64,000 nucleotides of DNA from JAFDWI01 sp963764215 (lineage in GTDB: Bacteria > Actinomycetota > Acidimicrobiia > Acidimicrobiales > Iamiaceae). Position 1 is the first letter of the stretch; the number at the start of each line of letters is the position of its first letter. The stretch is from positions 256,142-320,141 of the forward strand of contig CAVXRS010000007.1 of assembly GCA_963764215.1 (NCBI GenBank), given 5' to 3'. Below are positions 36,677 to 46,372 of this stretch, piece after piece. Position numbers and translations under genes: made by a program. The notes beneath the pieces are model-generated. The model saw only the letters and a program-made list of their open reading frames with translations. It was not told where the DNA came from and did no database searches.

Positions 36677-37810
36677 TCAAGTGGCGATTTTGGTGGGGGA
36701 GTCGGTTCGGATGGCGGCGAAGACTTCTCGGGCGACGAAGCGTTTAAGGCAGCGAATGATGTCCTTCTTGGAGAGGCCTTCTTTGGTGCGCCGGTCCATG
36801 TAGGCGCGTGTTCGCTGGTCCCAGCGGAGCCGGCAGATCACAATGCGGTGCAGTGCACAGTTGGCGTGACGGTCACCTCCGCGGTTGAGGCGGTGCCGTC
36901 CGGCGGTCTTGCCTGAGGACGCGGGGATCGGGGCGACACCGCACAGGTGCGCGAATGCGGCCTCGTTCCGGATCCGGTTCGGGTTGTCGCCGGCGGTGAC
37001 CAGGAGCTGCCCGGCGACATCGAGCCCGACGCCGGTCAGTGCGAGCAGGGTCGGGGCGAGCGGTGTGAGGAGCGCTTCGAGGTCGTCGTCAAGTTCAGCG
37101 ATCTCTGTGTCGAGGTGTTGGACCCGTCGTGCGATCGACGCCAAGGAAGCCTTGGTGGCGGCGGTGGGATCGATCAGACGTCCCGGACGTGGGGGACGTT
37201 TCGCGAACGGTGACGGTTCAGGTGCACAGCCGCGGGTAGGTCGCAGCCGTGCACATCGGGCCACGAGGTGGGCTCCGTTCACGCCGACCAGTTGGGCTCG
37301 CAAGGCGTCGGGAGCGGTCACGATCAGGGATTTAAGCTGGGTCAACGCTTTGGCCCGTGCCCGGACCGCGCCGGTGCGCGCGACGCGCAGTACCCGCACC
37401 GATTCCACGTCACCGACGCGGGTCTTGGGAGTCCCACTTGCCCGACCCGATGCGGCAGCCCGAGCGGCGGCATACGCGTCGATCGGGTCGGACTTGCCTT
37501 GGAACCGGCGAGCTTTGCGGTCCGGACGATCAACTTCGACCACGACCAGCCCCTCCGCGGTGAGGAACCGGGCAAGGCCAGCCCCATACGCGCCGGTGCC
37601 TTCCACGCCTGCGGTGGTGATGTCGCCGAACTCTGCCGACCACGCCAACAGTGCTTTGAACCCCGCGACGGTCGTATCGAATAAGGCGTGACCCAGATGT
37701 CGTCCCAGCGAGTCGATGACTGCAGCGACGTGGGTATCGGCGTGGGTGTCGACCCCAAGGATCACCTCGGCAAGGTCGACATCGGTGGTGACTTCTGCGA
37801 CGCTGGTCAT
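36677..37810 (-). CDS. IS110-family transposase (DEDD recombinase)
   Basis: A 377-residue recombinase, intact. The N-terminal RuvC-like DEDD domain has GVDTHADTHVAAVID, AGVEGTGAYGAGLARFL and DRPDRKARRFQGKSDPIDAYAA. The C-terminal IS116/IS110/IS902 domain has LLALTGVGLDVAGQLLV and FAHLCGVAPIPASSGK, where the Ser is the expected nucleophile, then KKDIIRCLKRFVAREVF. The ATG at 37810 has GAGGA six bases upstream. An open frame suggests a recent or active element. It sits between a lipoprotein gene and pirin and interrupts no visible gene. Confidence 0.95.
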   Translation of the reverse strand: MTSVAEVTTDVDLAEVILGVDTHADTHVAAVIDSLGRHLGHALFDTTVAGFKALLAWSAEFGDITTAGVEGTGAYGAGLARFLTAEGLVVVEVDRPDRKARRFQGKSDPIDAYAAARAAASGRASGTPKTRVGDVESVRVLRVARTGAVRARAKALTQLKSLIVTAPDALRAQLVGVNGAHLVARCARLRPTRGCAPEPSPFAKRPPRPGRLIDPTAATKASLASIARRVQHLDTEIAELDDDLEALLTPLAPTLLALTGVGLDVAGQLLVTAGDNPNRIRNEAAFAHLCGVAPIPASSGKTAGRHRLNRGGDRHANCALHRIVICRLRWDQRTRAYMDRRTKEGLSKKDIIRCLKRFVAREVFAAIRTDSPTKIAT

Positions 37811-37906
37811 CGCTGTCCTCTCGTTGGTCTGAACGGGTTGGGCAGCACCGCACCCGTGACCGGTGGACAAGACAGTGATGGGCGCCTGGTAGCGCAGGCT
37901 CCTATG
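37811..37906 (-). ncRNA. Candidate bridge-RNA region of the IS110 element
   Basis: This is the non-coding stretch directly upstream of the transposase. In IS110-group elements such as IS621 it is transcribed as a bridge RNA that pairs with donor and target DNA. I see no gene here. I cannot show the two internal loops by eye, and the RNA may extend past 37906 into the structured region to 38028. Position is the only evidence. Confidence 0.3.
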
Positions 37907-37936
37907 AAGTCACGTCGATCGCGAGCAGGTGCAAAA

Positions 37937-38022
37937 GGGGCCAGCGCCCCACCAGCCGACAAATCCTGTTCAAGACCCGAAGTCAGTCAGGCGGCGAGTC
38001 AGACCGGCGGTGCGCTGGCCCC
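37937..38022. repeat. 11-bp perfect inverted repeat with 64-base loop
   Basis: GGGGCCAGCGC (37937-37947) and GCGCTGGCCCC (38012-38022) are perfect inverted arms beside the IS110 right end and 18 bp after the pirin stop. The overlapping CCCCACTCCC (38019-38028) is also the reverse complement of GGGAGTGGGG at 36599-36608 on the other side of the element. It may be part of the element, a pre-existing palindrome, or a pirin 3' structure. Confidence 0.45.
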
Positions 38023-38039
38023 ACTCCCCATTCTCACTG

Positions 38040-38988
38040 TCAGGCGGGGATGGGGCCGAACTTGCCGGACTGGAAGTCGTCGAAGGCCTGGCGCAGCTCT
38101 TCGACGGTGTTCATCACGAACGGACCGTGGTGGGCGACGGGCTCACCGATCGGTGTCCCGCCGAGGAGCAGCACTTCGAAGTCGCCGGTGCGGGTGTCCT
38201 GTTCCTCGTCGGCGCTCAGGGTCACCGAATCGCCGTCGTCGCCGAACGTGACGAGTTGGCCGAGTCCGAACGGCGTGGCGTCCCGACCGGCGCGGCCCGA
38301 GCCGGCCAGGGCGTAGGCGAGGGCGTTGAATCCGGCGGGCCACGGCAGGGTGATCGTGGCGCCCGGTCGCAGCGAGGCGTGCACCAGGTTGATCGGGGTG
38401 TGGGTCGATCCCGAACCGGTCTGATCGCCGAGTCGGCCGGCGATGATGCGCAGCAGGGACCGCGCGTCGGCATCGGTGGCCAGGCGGACTTCGTCGGCCG
38501 TGATCGACTGGTACTTCGGCGACAGACCCTTGTCGGCGGCGGGCAGGTTCACCCAGAGTTGGACGCCGTGGAACAGGCCCCCCGAAGCGACGAGATCCTC
38601 GGGTGGCTCCTCGATGTGGAGGATGCCCGAACCCGCGGTCATCCACTGGGTGTCACCGTCGGAGATGAGTCCGCCACCACCGTGGTTGTCCTGATGGCGG
38701 AAGGTGCCGTCGATGAGGTAGGTGACGGTTTCGAAGCCGCGGTGGGGATGCCACGGGGTCCCCTTGGGAGTACCGGGCGCATAGTCGATCTCGCCCATCT
38801 GGTCCATGTGGATGAACGGGTCGAGGCGATCGGTCGGCACGCCGGCGAACGCGCTGTCGCACGGGAAAGCCGTTGCCCTCGAACCCCGACGGGGCCGTGG
38901 TCACCAGGTCGACCCCTCGAGGGTTCGCAGGTTCGGGAGGGATGACCCGCTCCAGGGTGGTCAGGTCGTCGACGGTGACCGCAGGCAT
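38040..38988 (-). CDS. Pirin family protein, frameshifted
   Basis: About 315 residues of a bicupin. The N-terminal cupin has DPFIHMDQMGEIDYAPGTPK, TPWHPHRGFETVTYLIDGTF (metal His residues) and GSGILHIEEP. The C-terminal cupin has HASLRPGATITLPWPAGFNALAY. The N-terminal 45 residues (MPAVTVDDLTTLERVIPPEP) are in another frame; a +1 slip near 38860 joins them. Pirins bind iron and some act as quercetinases or redox sensors. The total is 3n+1 bases. It is divergent from the MscS gene. Confidence 0.83.
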
Positions 38989-39117
38989 GGGGCTACTCCT
39001 CGTCAGATTCGGTGGACATGTCCATTGAACAGCGGTCCGGGCGGTTTTGTTCCCCGCCCCCCGCCGCCGACGCTGCCGGCGATCACGGCATCCGGCACGA
39101 CCCGGCAGTCTCCCGGC

Positions 39118-40245
39118 ATGGATCGGCCCGGCGGTGGATCGTCGGTAGTGTGCCCTCACATGGCCGGTGCATCGACCCTCCTTCTGGTGCCGGCCGACGT
39201 GTCGACCGCGCGCCTGGACGACGTCTGTGGCGCGTCACCGGGGACGGCATGTCGCCTGGTGCTCGACTGGACGGACAACGCGTTTCTGGCTCATCTGGCG
39301 GACAAGGTGGTCGGCCCGGTCATCAAGATCGTCATCATCTGGGTGGTGGCCGTGCTGGTCACCCGGGTGATCCGCCTCGTCATCAAGCGCATCGCACGAC
39401 GCATCGAACGCAATGCCGCATCGGGCAAGGCCGGAAAGCGCCGACTCCACACCCCCAAGTTGCTGATGGACACCGGTCAGATGGGGATCCGTCGCGCGGA
39501 CCGTGCCAAGACCACGTCGGTGGTGCTCCGGAGTCTGGCCAGCTTCGTGGTCTACTCGTTGGCGGTCCTGTACTCGTTGTCGGCACTCGGAGTGAATCTG
39601 GGTCCGCTCCTCGCCGGGGCGGGGATCGTCGGTGTCGCGCTCGGCTTCGGTGCCCAGACGATGGTGCGCGATTTCCTCAGTGGCGCGTTCATCCTGGTCG
39701 AGGACCAGTTCGGGGTGGGCGACGTGATCGACATCGCCGACACGGTCGGAGGTGCGGACGGGCGGATCGGCACGGTGGAACACGTGTCGTTGCGGACCAC
39801 CAGCGTGCGGGACGTGAACGGCACGATCTGGCACGTCCCGAACGGTGGGATCCGACGGGTCGGCAACATGTCCCAGGGGTGGGCCCGGTCGCTGTTGGAC
39901 ATCCCGGTCCCCTACGGCACCGAGCTCGAATCGGCGATCGAGGTGATCCGCGACGTCGCGCACCACGTCACGCACCTCCCGGCGCACCGGCCGGACGTGT
40001 TGGGGGAGCCCGAGGTGTGGGGCGTTCAGGAGCTGGGTGCCGATGCCGTGCTGATCCGTCTGGTGATCAAGACCCGCCCCGGCGAGCAGTGGGCGATCAC
40101 CCGAACCTTGCAGGCCGAACTGTACGACGCGTTCGCAGAGGCCGGTATCGACTTCCCGTTCTCCCAGCGCACCATCTGGGTGCACCACGAAGCGGACGGG
40201 GAGATGGACGCGATCGGCGAGCCGGTGGGAGACCCCCCTGGCTGA
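39118..40245 (+). CDS. Small-conductance mechanosensitive channel (MscS family)
   Basis: Up to 375 residues. Membrane segments lie around VVGPVIKIVIIWVVAVLVTRV, SLASFVVYSLAVLYSLSALG and the pore helix LLAGAGIVGVALGFGAQTMVRDF, followed by the beta domain FILVEDQFGVGDVIDI, RIGTVEHVSLRTTSVRD and WHVPNGGI. It releases solutes under hypo-osmotic shock. ATG 39160 (MAGAST) may be the true start: TAGTGT lies eight bases upstream with no ribosome site, as in leaderless actinobacterial genes. The 3' end nearly touches the convergent TetR gene. Confidence 0.9.
   Translation: MDRPGGGSSVVCPHMAGASTLLLVPADVSTARLDDVCGASPGTACRLVLDWTDNAFLAHLADKVVGPVIKIVIIWVVAVLVTRVIRLVIKRIARRIERNAASGKAGKRRLHTPKLLMDTGQMGIRRADRAKTTSVVLRSLASFVVYSLAVLYSLSALGVNLGPLLAGAGIVGVALGFGAQTMVRDFLSGAFILVEDQFGVGDVIDIADTVGGADGRIGTVEHVSLRTTSVRDVNGTIWHVPNGGIRRVGNMSQGWARSLLDIPVPYGTELESAIEVIRDVAHHVTHLPAHRPDVLGEPEVWGVQELGADAVLIRLVIKTRPGEQWAITRTLQAELYDAFAEAGIDFPFSQRTIWVHHEADGEMDAIGEPVGDPPG
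39146..39162 (+). promoter_or_regulatory. Likely leaderless promoter of the MscS gene
   Basis: TAGTGT fits the actinobacterial -10 pattern TAnnnT and ends eight bases before ATG 39160, the distance at which transcription would begin on or next to the start codon. No Shine-Dalgarno sequence lies between. This favours 39160 over 39118 as the start. Confidence 0.4.
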
Positions 40246-40248
40246 AGG

Positions 40249-40966
40249 TCAGGTCGTCTTCTCGGGCTCGTTGCCGCTGCGGGGACGGGTGAACGCCCGC
40301 ACGAGCGCCTCGACCCCGCAGGCGAACAGGTGCCATGGCTCGACCTGCTCCGTCGGGTCCGGTGGGTCGGGGCATGTCGTCGGGGACGAGTTCCGGGGTC
40401 ACATGGTCGCGGATCGCGAACCCTTCGGCGAGTGCGCCGATGCTGGTGGCGAGGGTCGTGGCGTCGAAGGGTGGGACGAACTCCAGGTCGTACCGCTCGG
40501 CCACGGCGGCGTAGATCGCCGCGTAGCTGGTGAACAACTCGTGGTCCGAGTCGTGGATGCCTCTGGCGACGACGGGGTCGTGTACCGACGCGCTGTACAA
40601 CGCCAGCCAAAGGCCGAGGTTCTGGTTGGCCCCGAGGGTCTCCGCGGACTGTCGGGCGAACGTGCGGATCAGTTCGCCGAGCGGGGGGACCTCGTCGGCG
40701 TCGCGGATCAAGGCGGCGATCTCCTCGAGCACCGTCTGGTCGGAGAAGGTGGCGTCGGCGAGGTGGTGGAGCAGATCAGCGCGGAAGGCGTCCTGGCTGC
40801 TCCAGATCTTGTAGGCGCTGCCGGCGGTCTTCAGCCCGGCGGCACGGCTCACGTCCATCAGGTGCACCTGGTCCAGGGTGACGGTCACGCCGGACTCGAC
40901 GATCAGGTCGACACCGGTGTCCAGAAGCAGTTTGCGGGTTTCTTCGAGACTGCGACGTTTGGCCAT
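40249..40966 (-). CDS. TetR-family transcriptional regulator, frameshifted at its 3' end
   Basis: About 238 residues. The N-terminal helix-turn-helix part is KRRSLEETRKLLLDTGVDLI, VTLDQVHLMDVSRAAGLKTAGSAYKIW, a less usual spelling of the TetR DNA-binding domain. The ligand domain is all helical (FARQSAETLGANQNLGLWLA). After a +1 slip near 40376 in a run of four C, the end reads PTEQVEPWHLFACGVEALV and stops at 40249. Ligand and target are unknown. It begins 100 bp after valS on the same strand and ends 3 bp from the convergent MscS gene. Confidence 0.78.
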
Positions 40967-41066
40967 GGGAATCTTCCGGGGTCACTTGACAGCGACGATC
41001 AATGGATAGTAGATGTATCTGGGTCCTGGAGAGTTGTGGAGGTAGGTCCGACTTCGCCCCGGTGGT

Positions 41067-43728
41067 TCAGTCCACCGGGGCCTCGTCGTTGCCGGGGCGA
41101 TCCGGGTCGATCGTCACCTCGATCGTCGGGGTCCCCGCCGGATCGATTTCGCCCACCTGCAACCCGGTGACCACCCCCGCGCCTTCCACGTCGCCGCGGG
41201 CTGCTTCGAGCGCCCGGATCCGGGCCGGGGTGTCACGCACCGTCACCGTGGCCACGGGCGCCTTCATCGAGACCTTCGCATCGGACTTGTGCCGACGGAT
41301 CACCCCGAGCACCTCGGCGGCGACGACGAGCACCGTGTCGTCTTCGGCCAACGGCCACTCGTCGGGGACGTCGGGCCACGCGGCGGCGTGGACCGAGCCG
41401 GTCCGCCACCACGACCAGACCTCCTCGGTCACGAAGGGCAGGAACGGGGCGAACAGGCGGAGGACCACATCGAGGGTGACCGCCAGTCCGGCCCGGGCCG
41501 ACGCGGTGGCAGGGTCCTCTGCCGCTGCACCGTCGACGCCGTACGCCCGGGCCTTGACCAACTCGAGGTAGTCGTCGCAGAACGCCCAGAAGAACGCCTC
41601 GGTCCGTTCGAGCGCGCGGGCGTAGTCGAAGTCGTCGAACGCCTTCGTCGCGGCGCGCACCAGCTCGGCGAGCCGGGTGAGCAGCGCCCGGTCGATCGGT
41701 TCGGTGACCGCACCCGGGTCCGGATCGACCGCGCCGATGTTGAGCGCGAACCGGGACGCGTTGAGGATCTTGATCGCCAGACGGCGGCCGATCTTGAACT
41801 GGCCCTCGTCGAAGGCGGTGTCGGTGCCCGGCCGGGCCGAGGTCGACCAGTAGCGCACCGCATCGGTCCCGTAGGTCTCCAACAACGCCAGCGGGGTGAC
41901 GACGTTGCCTTTCGACTTGGACATCTTCTTGCGGTCGGGGTCGAGAATCCAGCCGTTGATCGCGCACGTCGTCCAGGGCAACGAATCGTGTTCGAGATGG
42001 GCGCGCACGACCGTGTCGAACAGCCACGTGCGGATGATCTCCGGGCCCTGGGGGCGCAGGTCCATCGGGAAGGTCCGGGCGAACAGGTCCTCGTCGCGAC
42101 CCCAGCCGCACGCGATCTGGGGCGTGAGCGACGAGGTGGCCCAGGTGTCGAGAACATCGGCCTCGCCGACGAACCCGCCGGGTTGGCCGCGACGGTCGGG
42201 TGAGAAACCGGGCGGGGTGTCGCTGGAGGGATCGACGGGCAGCGCAGCTTCGTCGGGCACGAGCACCGCGCCGTGGTCGACCTCGCCGTTGTCGTCGACC
42301 CGGTACCACACCGGGATCGGCACCCCGAAGAAGCGTTGGCGGCTCACCAGCCAGTCACCGTTGAGGCCGTCCACCCAGTGCGCATAGCGGTGCCGCATGT
42401 GGTCGGGAACCCAGTGGAGCTGCTCGCCCCGTCGGGCGAGCGCCGCGGCGGAGCTCGGCGTCGCGTCCCCCGTTGCGGAAGTACCACTGGCGGCTGGTCA
42501 CGATCTCGAGGGGCTTGTCGCCCTTTTCGAAGAACTTCACCGGGTGGGTGATCGCCGACGGTTCACCGAGCAACTCGCCACTGGCGCGCAACAGCTCGAC
42601 CATCTGTTCCTGCGCGCTGTGGACGGTCTTGCCGGCCAGGGTCTGGTACGCGGCGGTCGCCTCGGGGCCGGCGGCGGTGATCCAGGCCGGGGTCGTGCGC
42701 GCCACCCGGCCGTCGCGCCCCAGGATGGCGCGGGTCGCAAGGTCGAGTTCACGCCACCAGGTCACGTCCGTGGTGTCACCGAACGTGCAGATCATCGCGA
42801 TACCCGAGCCCTTGTCCATCTCGGCGAGTGGGTGGGCGAGCACGGGTACGGCCACGCCGAACACCGGGGTGGTCACGGTCGTGTCGAACAGCGGCTGATA
42901 GCGCTCGTCGTCGGGGTGGGCGACCAGGGCCACACAGGCGGCCAGCAGCTCGGGGCGGGTCGTCTCGATGATCACGTCCTCGCCGGTCGGTCGCCCGGTG
43001 TCGTCGACCCGGTGGAAGGCGAGCCGGTGGTAGGCGCCCGGCCGGTCGCGGTCCTCGAGTTCGGCCTGGGCCACCGCGGTGGCGAAGGTGACGTCCCACA
43101 GGGTGGGAGCTTCGGACTGGTAGGCCTCGCCCCGGGCGTAGTTGCGCAGGAAACCCCGCTGGCTCGCGGCGCGTGCCTCGTCCGAGATGGTCTGGTACAG
43201 CAACGACCAGTCGACGCTCAGGCCGATCCGCCGCCACATCTGTTCGAACACCGCCTCGTCGGCGGTGATCAGCTCGATGCACAGCTCGACGAAGTTGCGG
43301 CGCGAACACCCCACGGTGCGCTTGATCTTCCTGCCCTCGGAGTCGGTTCCCTCGCGGCCGGGAGGGGTGAAGTCCGGGTCGTAGTCCAGCGACGGGTCAC
43401 AGTGGACCCCGAAGTAGTTCTGGGCGCGGCGTTCGGTGGGGAGCCCGTTGTCGTCCCACCCCATCGGATAGAACACCGCCCGACCGCGCATGCGTTGGTA
43501 GCGGGCGATGGCGTCGGTCTGGACGTAGCCGAACACCGAGCCCATGTGCAGGTTGCCCGAAACAGTCGGGGGCGGGGTGTCGATGCTGAACACCCGGTCG
43601 CGGGGGGCCGTCCGGTCGAAGGTGTACACGCCCTGTGCGCTCCACGCGGCGTCCCACTTCTCCTCGAGGCCGTCCAATGACGGCTTGTCGGGAACGCTCG
43701 GTGCGGTGGTTTGGCGCGGGGCACTCAT
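41067..43728 (-). CDS. valS: Valyl-tRNA synthetase, frameshifted
   Basis: About 886 residues of a class I aminoacyl-tRNA synthetase. TVSGNLHMGSVFGYVQTDAI carries the HIGH-type motif, WYFRNGGRDAELR and HWVDGLNGDWLVSRQRFFG fall in the editing/catalytic region, and DRKKMSKSKGNVVTP is the KMSKS loop. The anticodon-binding domain follows with FSPFLPFVTEEVWSWW-like helices (FAPFLPFVTEEVW). It charges tRNA-Val and is essential. A +1 slip near 42450 separates two halves of one gene; removing one C in CGCCGCG joins them exactly. An essential gene cannot be broken, so the slip is almost certainly a sequence error. Confidence 0.93.
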
Positions 43729-43884
43729 GGTCCGCACAGGGTACCGGTGCGAGATTGGTCGCTTCGAACCAGCGTGCGCCTCCCACCCCCGCACCGGGTG
43801 TCCGGCGGGCCGCCAGGGCGAGGAGTACGCCACCCGGTTCGGAGTGGGGTACGAGGGGAGCAGACGAGGAGGGCGATGTGAGAA

Positions 43885-43929
43885 CTTGACGTCGACGTAA
43901 GCTTTCTGAAAACCTGACGTTGACGTAAT
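43885..43929 (+). promoter_or_regulatory. Tandem operator-like repeats upstream of the MFS-MerR pair
   Basis: CTTGACGTCGACGTAAG (43885-43901) is a near-perfect inverted repeat. CCTGACGTTGACGTAAT (43913-43929) is a second copy 28 bp later, and a third TTGACG lies at 43935. The GACGT-ACGT core is like operators of MerR-family activators, which sit over stretched -35/-10 spacers. The gene two places downstream encodes a MerR regulator, so autoregulation of the exporter pair is likely. Confidence 0.6.
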
Positions 43930-43992
43930 GATCTTTGACGCAGCGATCTGCATCCCGTGGCCGGACCGACGGCCACGTCGAAACGGAGCCGT

Positions 43993-45861
43993 ATGACCCA
44001 CGAACCGGACACCGCCCCGTCGCAGGGCGCGCACGATCGGTCGCACCCCGACCGCTACAAGTGGACCGCCCTGACGAACACCACGCTCGGCATCTTCATG
44101 GCCGCGCTCGACGCTTCCATCGTGTTGATCGCCCTGCCGGCGATCTTCCGGGGCATCAAGCTCGACCCGCTCCAGGCCTCGAACGTGGCCTACCTGCTGT
44201 GGATGCTCATGGGCTACATGGTGGTCACCGCGGCGCTGGTGGTGACCTTCGGTCGTCTCGGCGACATGTTCGGTCGCGTCAAGATGTACAACGCCGGCTT
44301 CCTGGTGTTCTCGCTGGCGTCCCTCGCCTTGTCCCTGTGTCCGTGGACGGGCTCGCACGGAGCGATGTGGCTGATCGTGTTCCGGGTCGTCCAGGGCGTG
44401 GGCGGGGCCCTGTTGATGGCGAACTCGACGGCGATCCTCACCGATGCCTTTCCCGTCAGAGAGCGCGGCATGGCGATGGGCATCAACATGGTCGCCGCCA
44501 TCGCCGGGTCGTTCATCGGCCTGATCGCCGGTGGCCTGCTCGCCGACCTCGACTGGCGGGCGGTGTTCTGGATCAACGTCCCGATCGGTCTGTTCGGGAC
44601 GGTGTGGGCGTACTGGAAGCTCCGGGAGATCGGTGTGACCACCAGGTCGCGGATCGACTGGTGGGGCAACATCACCTTCGGGGTGGGATTGGTGATGGTG
44701 CTGCTCGGAATCACCTATGGTCTGATGCCACACGGCGGATCGAACATGGGGTGGACGGGTCCATGGGTGCTCTTCGAACTGATCGGCGGGACGGCGATCC
44801 TCATCCTGTTCCTGTGGATCGAGACCCGGGTCCCCGATCCGATGTTCCACATCGACCTGTTCAAGATCAAGGCGTTCAGCTACGGCAACCTGGCCGGTCT
44901 GTTGGCGGCGATCGGCCGTGGCGGTCTGCAGTTCATGCTGATCATCTGGCTGCAGGGCATCTGGCTTCCGCTGCACGGCTACAGCTTCGAGTCCACGCCG
45001 CTGTGGGCAGGGATCTACATGATCCCGCTGACCGTCGGGTTCCTGGTCGCCGGGCCGGTGTCGGGATGGCTGTCGGACCGCTTCGGGGCGCGCCCGTTCG
45101 CCACCGGCGGGATGCTCGGGGCGGCGCTGTCGTTCGCCTTGTTGATGTTGCTCCCGGCGAACTTCTCGTTCCCCGTGTTCGCCGCGCTGCTGCTGATGAA
45201 CGGCCTGTCGATGGGGCTGTTCGCGGCGCCCAACACGACCGGGATCATGAACAGCGTGTCGCCCTCACAGCGGGGCGCGGCCAACGGCATGCGCATGACC
45301 TTCCAGAACGCCGGCATGCTGCTCTCGATCGGGCTGTTCTTCTCGCTGATGATCGTGGGCCTGGCGTCGTCACTGCCCAGCTCGCTCAGCAAAGGGCTCA
45401 GCGAGCAGGGGGTGTCGCCACCGGTTGCCCAGGCCATCGCCGACCAACCGCCGGTGGCCGATCTGTTCTCGGCGTTCCTGGGCTACAACCCGATGGAGGG
45501 CCAACTGGGCCGGGTCACGCCCCAGGGCACACCTCTCGATCCGTCCCAGGAGAACGTGAAGGACGCGCAGGGCTGTGCGCCGGCCGGTTCGCAGCTCTGC
45601 GCGCTCCCCGAGGCCGAACGCAACAAGCTCACCTCCAAGGAGTACTTCCCCCATCTGATCTCCGGGCCGTTCAAGGACGGCCTGGTGATCGCGTTCAGCG
45701 CGTCGATGCTCATGTGCCTGATCGCCGCGGCGGCATCGTGGCTGCGGGGCGGCTACTACCTCAACCCCGAGGAGGAGGCCGAACAGAACCGCCTGTCGGC
45801 GGCTGCGGCCGAAGCGCGTGCCGAGACGGTCGAATCGATCGCGGTGGGCGGAGGTAGCTGA
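43993..45861 (+). CDS. MFS multidrug exporter, DHA2 (14-TM) type
   Basis: A 622-residue, 14-segment transporter. It has NTTLGIFMAALDASIVLIALPAI (TM1 with the Asp typical of drug:H+ antiporters), GRLGDMFGRVKMYNAGF (motif A), VFRVVQGVGGALLMANS (motif B/C area) and WRAVFWINVPIG. The large extracellular loop near the C-terminus, around residues 470-555, contains two Cys residues. ATG 43993 has CGGAG five bases upstream. The MerR gene follows after 3 bp, and operator-like repeats lie about 65-110 bp upstream, so export is probably induced by the drug through MerR. Confidence 0.9.
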   Translation: MTHEPDTAPSQGAHDRSHPDRYKWTALTNTTLGIFMAALDASIVLIALPAIFRGIKLDPLQASNVAYLLWMLMGYMVVTAALVVTFGRLGDMFGRVKMYNAGFLVFSLASLALSLCPWTGSHGAMWLIVFRVVQGVGGALLMANSTAILTDAFPVRERGMAMGINMVAAIAGSFIGLIAGGLLADLDWRAVFWINVPIGLFGTVWAYWKLREIGVTTRSRIDWWGNITFGVGLVMVLLGITYGLMPHGGSNMGWTGPWVLFELIGGTAILILFLWIETRVPDPMFHIDLFKIKAFSYGNLAGLLAAIGRGGLQFMLIIWLQGIWLPLHGYSFESTPLWAGIYMIPLTVGFLVAGPVSGWLSDRFGARPFATGGMLGAALSFALLMLLPANFSFPVFAALLLMNGLSMGLFAAPNTTGIMNSVSPSQRGAANGMRMTFQNAGMLLSIGLFFSLMIVGLASSLPSSLSKGLSEQGVSPPVAQAIADQPPVADLFSAFLGYNPMEGQLGRVTPQGTPLDPSQENVKDAQGCAPAGSQLCALPEAERNKLTSKEYFPHLISGPFKDGLVIAFSASMLMCLIAAAASWLRGGYYLNPEEEAEQNRLSAAAAEARAETVESIAVGGGS

Positions 45862-45864
45862 GCG

Positions 45865-46362
45865 ATGACCGGGTGTGCCGACGCGCCGTTCCGGATCGGA
45901 GAGGTCGCCGACCGTCTCGGCGTGTCGACCCGCACGCTGCGCTACTACCAGGAGATCGGCCTGCTCGATCCGGCAGGGAGCTCCGAGGGAGGGAACCGCC
46001 GGTATTCCGAAGCCGACATCGCGAGGCTCGAACGCATCCTCGAGCTGCGCAACGTGATGGGTTTCGATCTGGAGCGGATCGGCGAGATCCTCGCGGCCGA
46101 GGACCGGCTGGCCGAGATGCGGGCCGAGGCCAACCGCGGGGTGACCCGGGCGCGCAAGCGGGAGATCCTGGCCGAGGCCACCACGATCAACGCGGGATTG
46201 CGCCGACAGGTCGCCGACAAGGTCGCCGTGCTCGCGCAGTTCGACGCCGACCTGCAGGCCCGTCATGAGCGCCTCTGCGCCATCGCGGCCGAACTCGGTG
46301 CCCCCGAGGTGGTCGAACGGGCGATGGCGACGTCGCCGTCGGCGACCTCGACCGAGCGCTGA
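45865..46362 (+). CDS. MerR-family transcriptional regulator
   Basis: A 165-residue regulator. The N-terminal winged helix reads FRIGEVADRLGVSTRTLRYYQEIGLLDP, then GNRRYSEADIARLERILELRNVMGFDLERIGEIL, which is textbook MerR. The C-terminal half is a long dimerisation coiled coil (NAGLRRQVADKVAVLAQFDADL) with no Cys ligand set, so it is not a metal sensor and probably senses an organic compound. GGAGGT precedes the ATG. It is co-transcribed with the MFS exporter 3 bp upstream and is the best candidate for binding the repeats at 43885. Confidence 0.93.
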   Translation: MTGCADAPFRIGEVADRLGVSTRTLRYYQEIGLLDPAGSSEGGNRRYSEADIARLERILELRNVMGFDLERIGEILAAEDRLAEMRAEANRGVTRARKREILAEATTINAGLRRQVADKVAVLAQFDADLQARHERLCAIAAELGAPEVVERAMATSPSATSTER

Positions 46363-46372
46363 GCAGCCGCGC

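Larger units (their letters stand above)
36664..37906 (-). mobile_element. IS110-family insertion sequence (ends inferred)
   Basis: The element contains a complete IS110-type transposase. The 9-bp direct repeat GCTCCTATG lies at 36664-36672, five bases outside the transposase stop, and at 37898-37906, about 90 bases before its start. GTCA follows each repeat after two or three bases. I use the repeats as provisional ends, giving about 1.24 kb. The family makes no terminal inverted repeats and usually no target duplication. The non-coding end ahead of the gene is where a bridge RNA is expected, but 95 bases is short, so the element may extend further right. Confidence 0.6.

Noticed and set aside
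36504..36803. Small protein on the plus strand across the IS110 end
   Set aside because: It runs antisense into the transposase gene and has no ribosome site.
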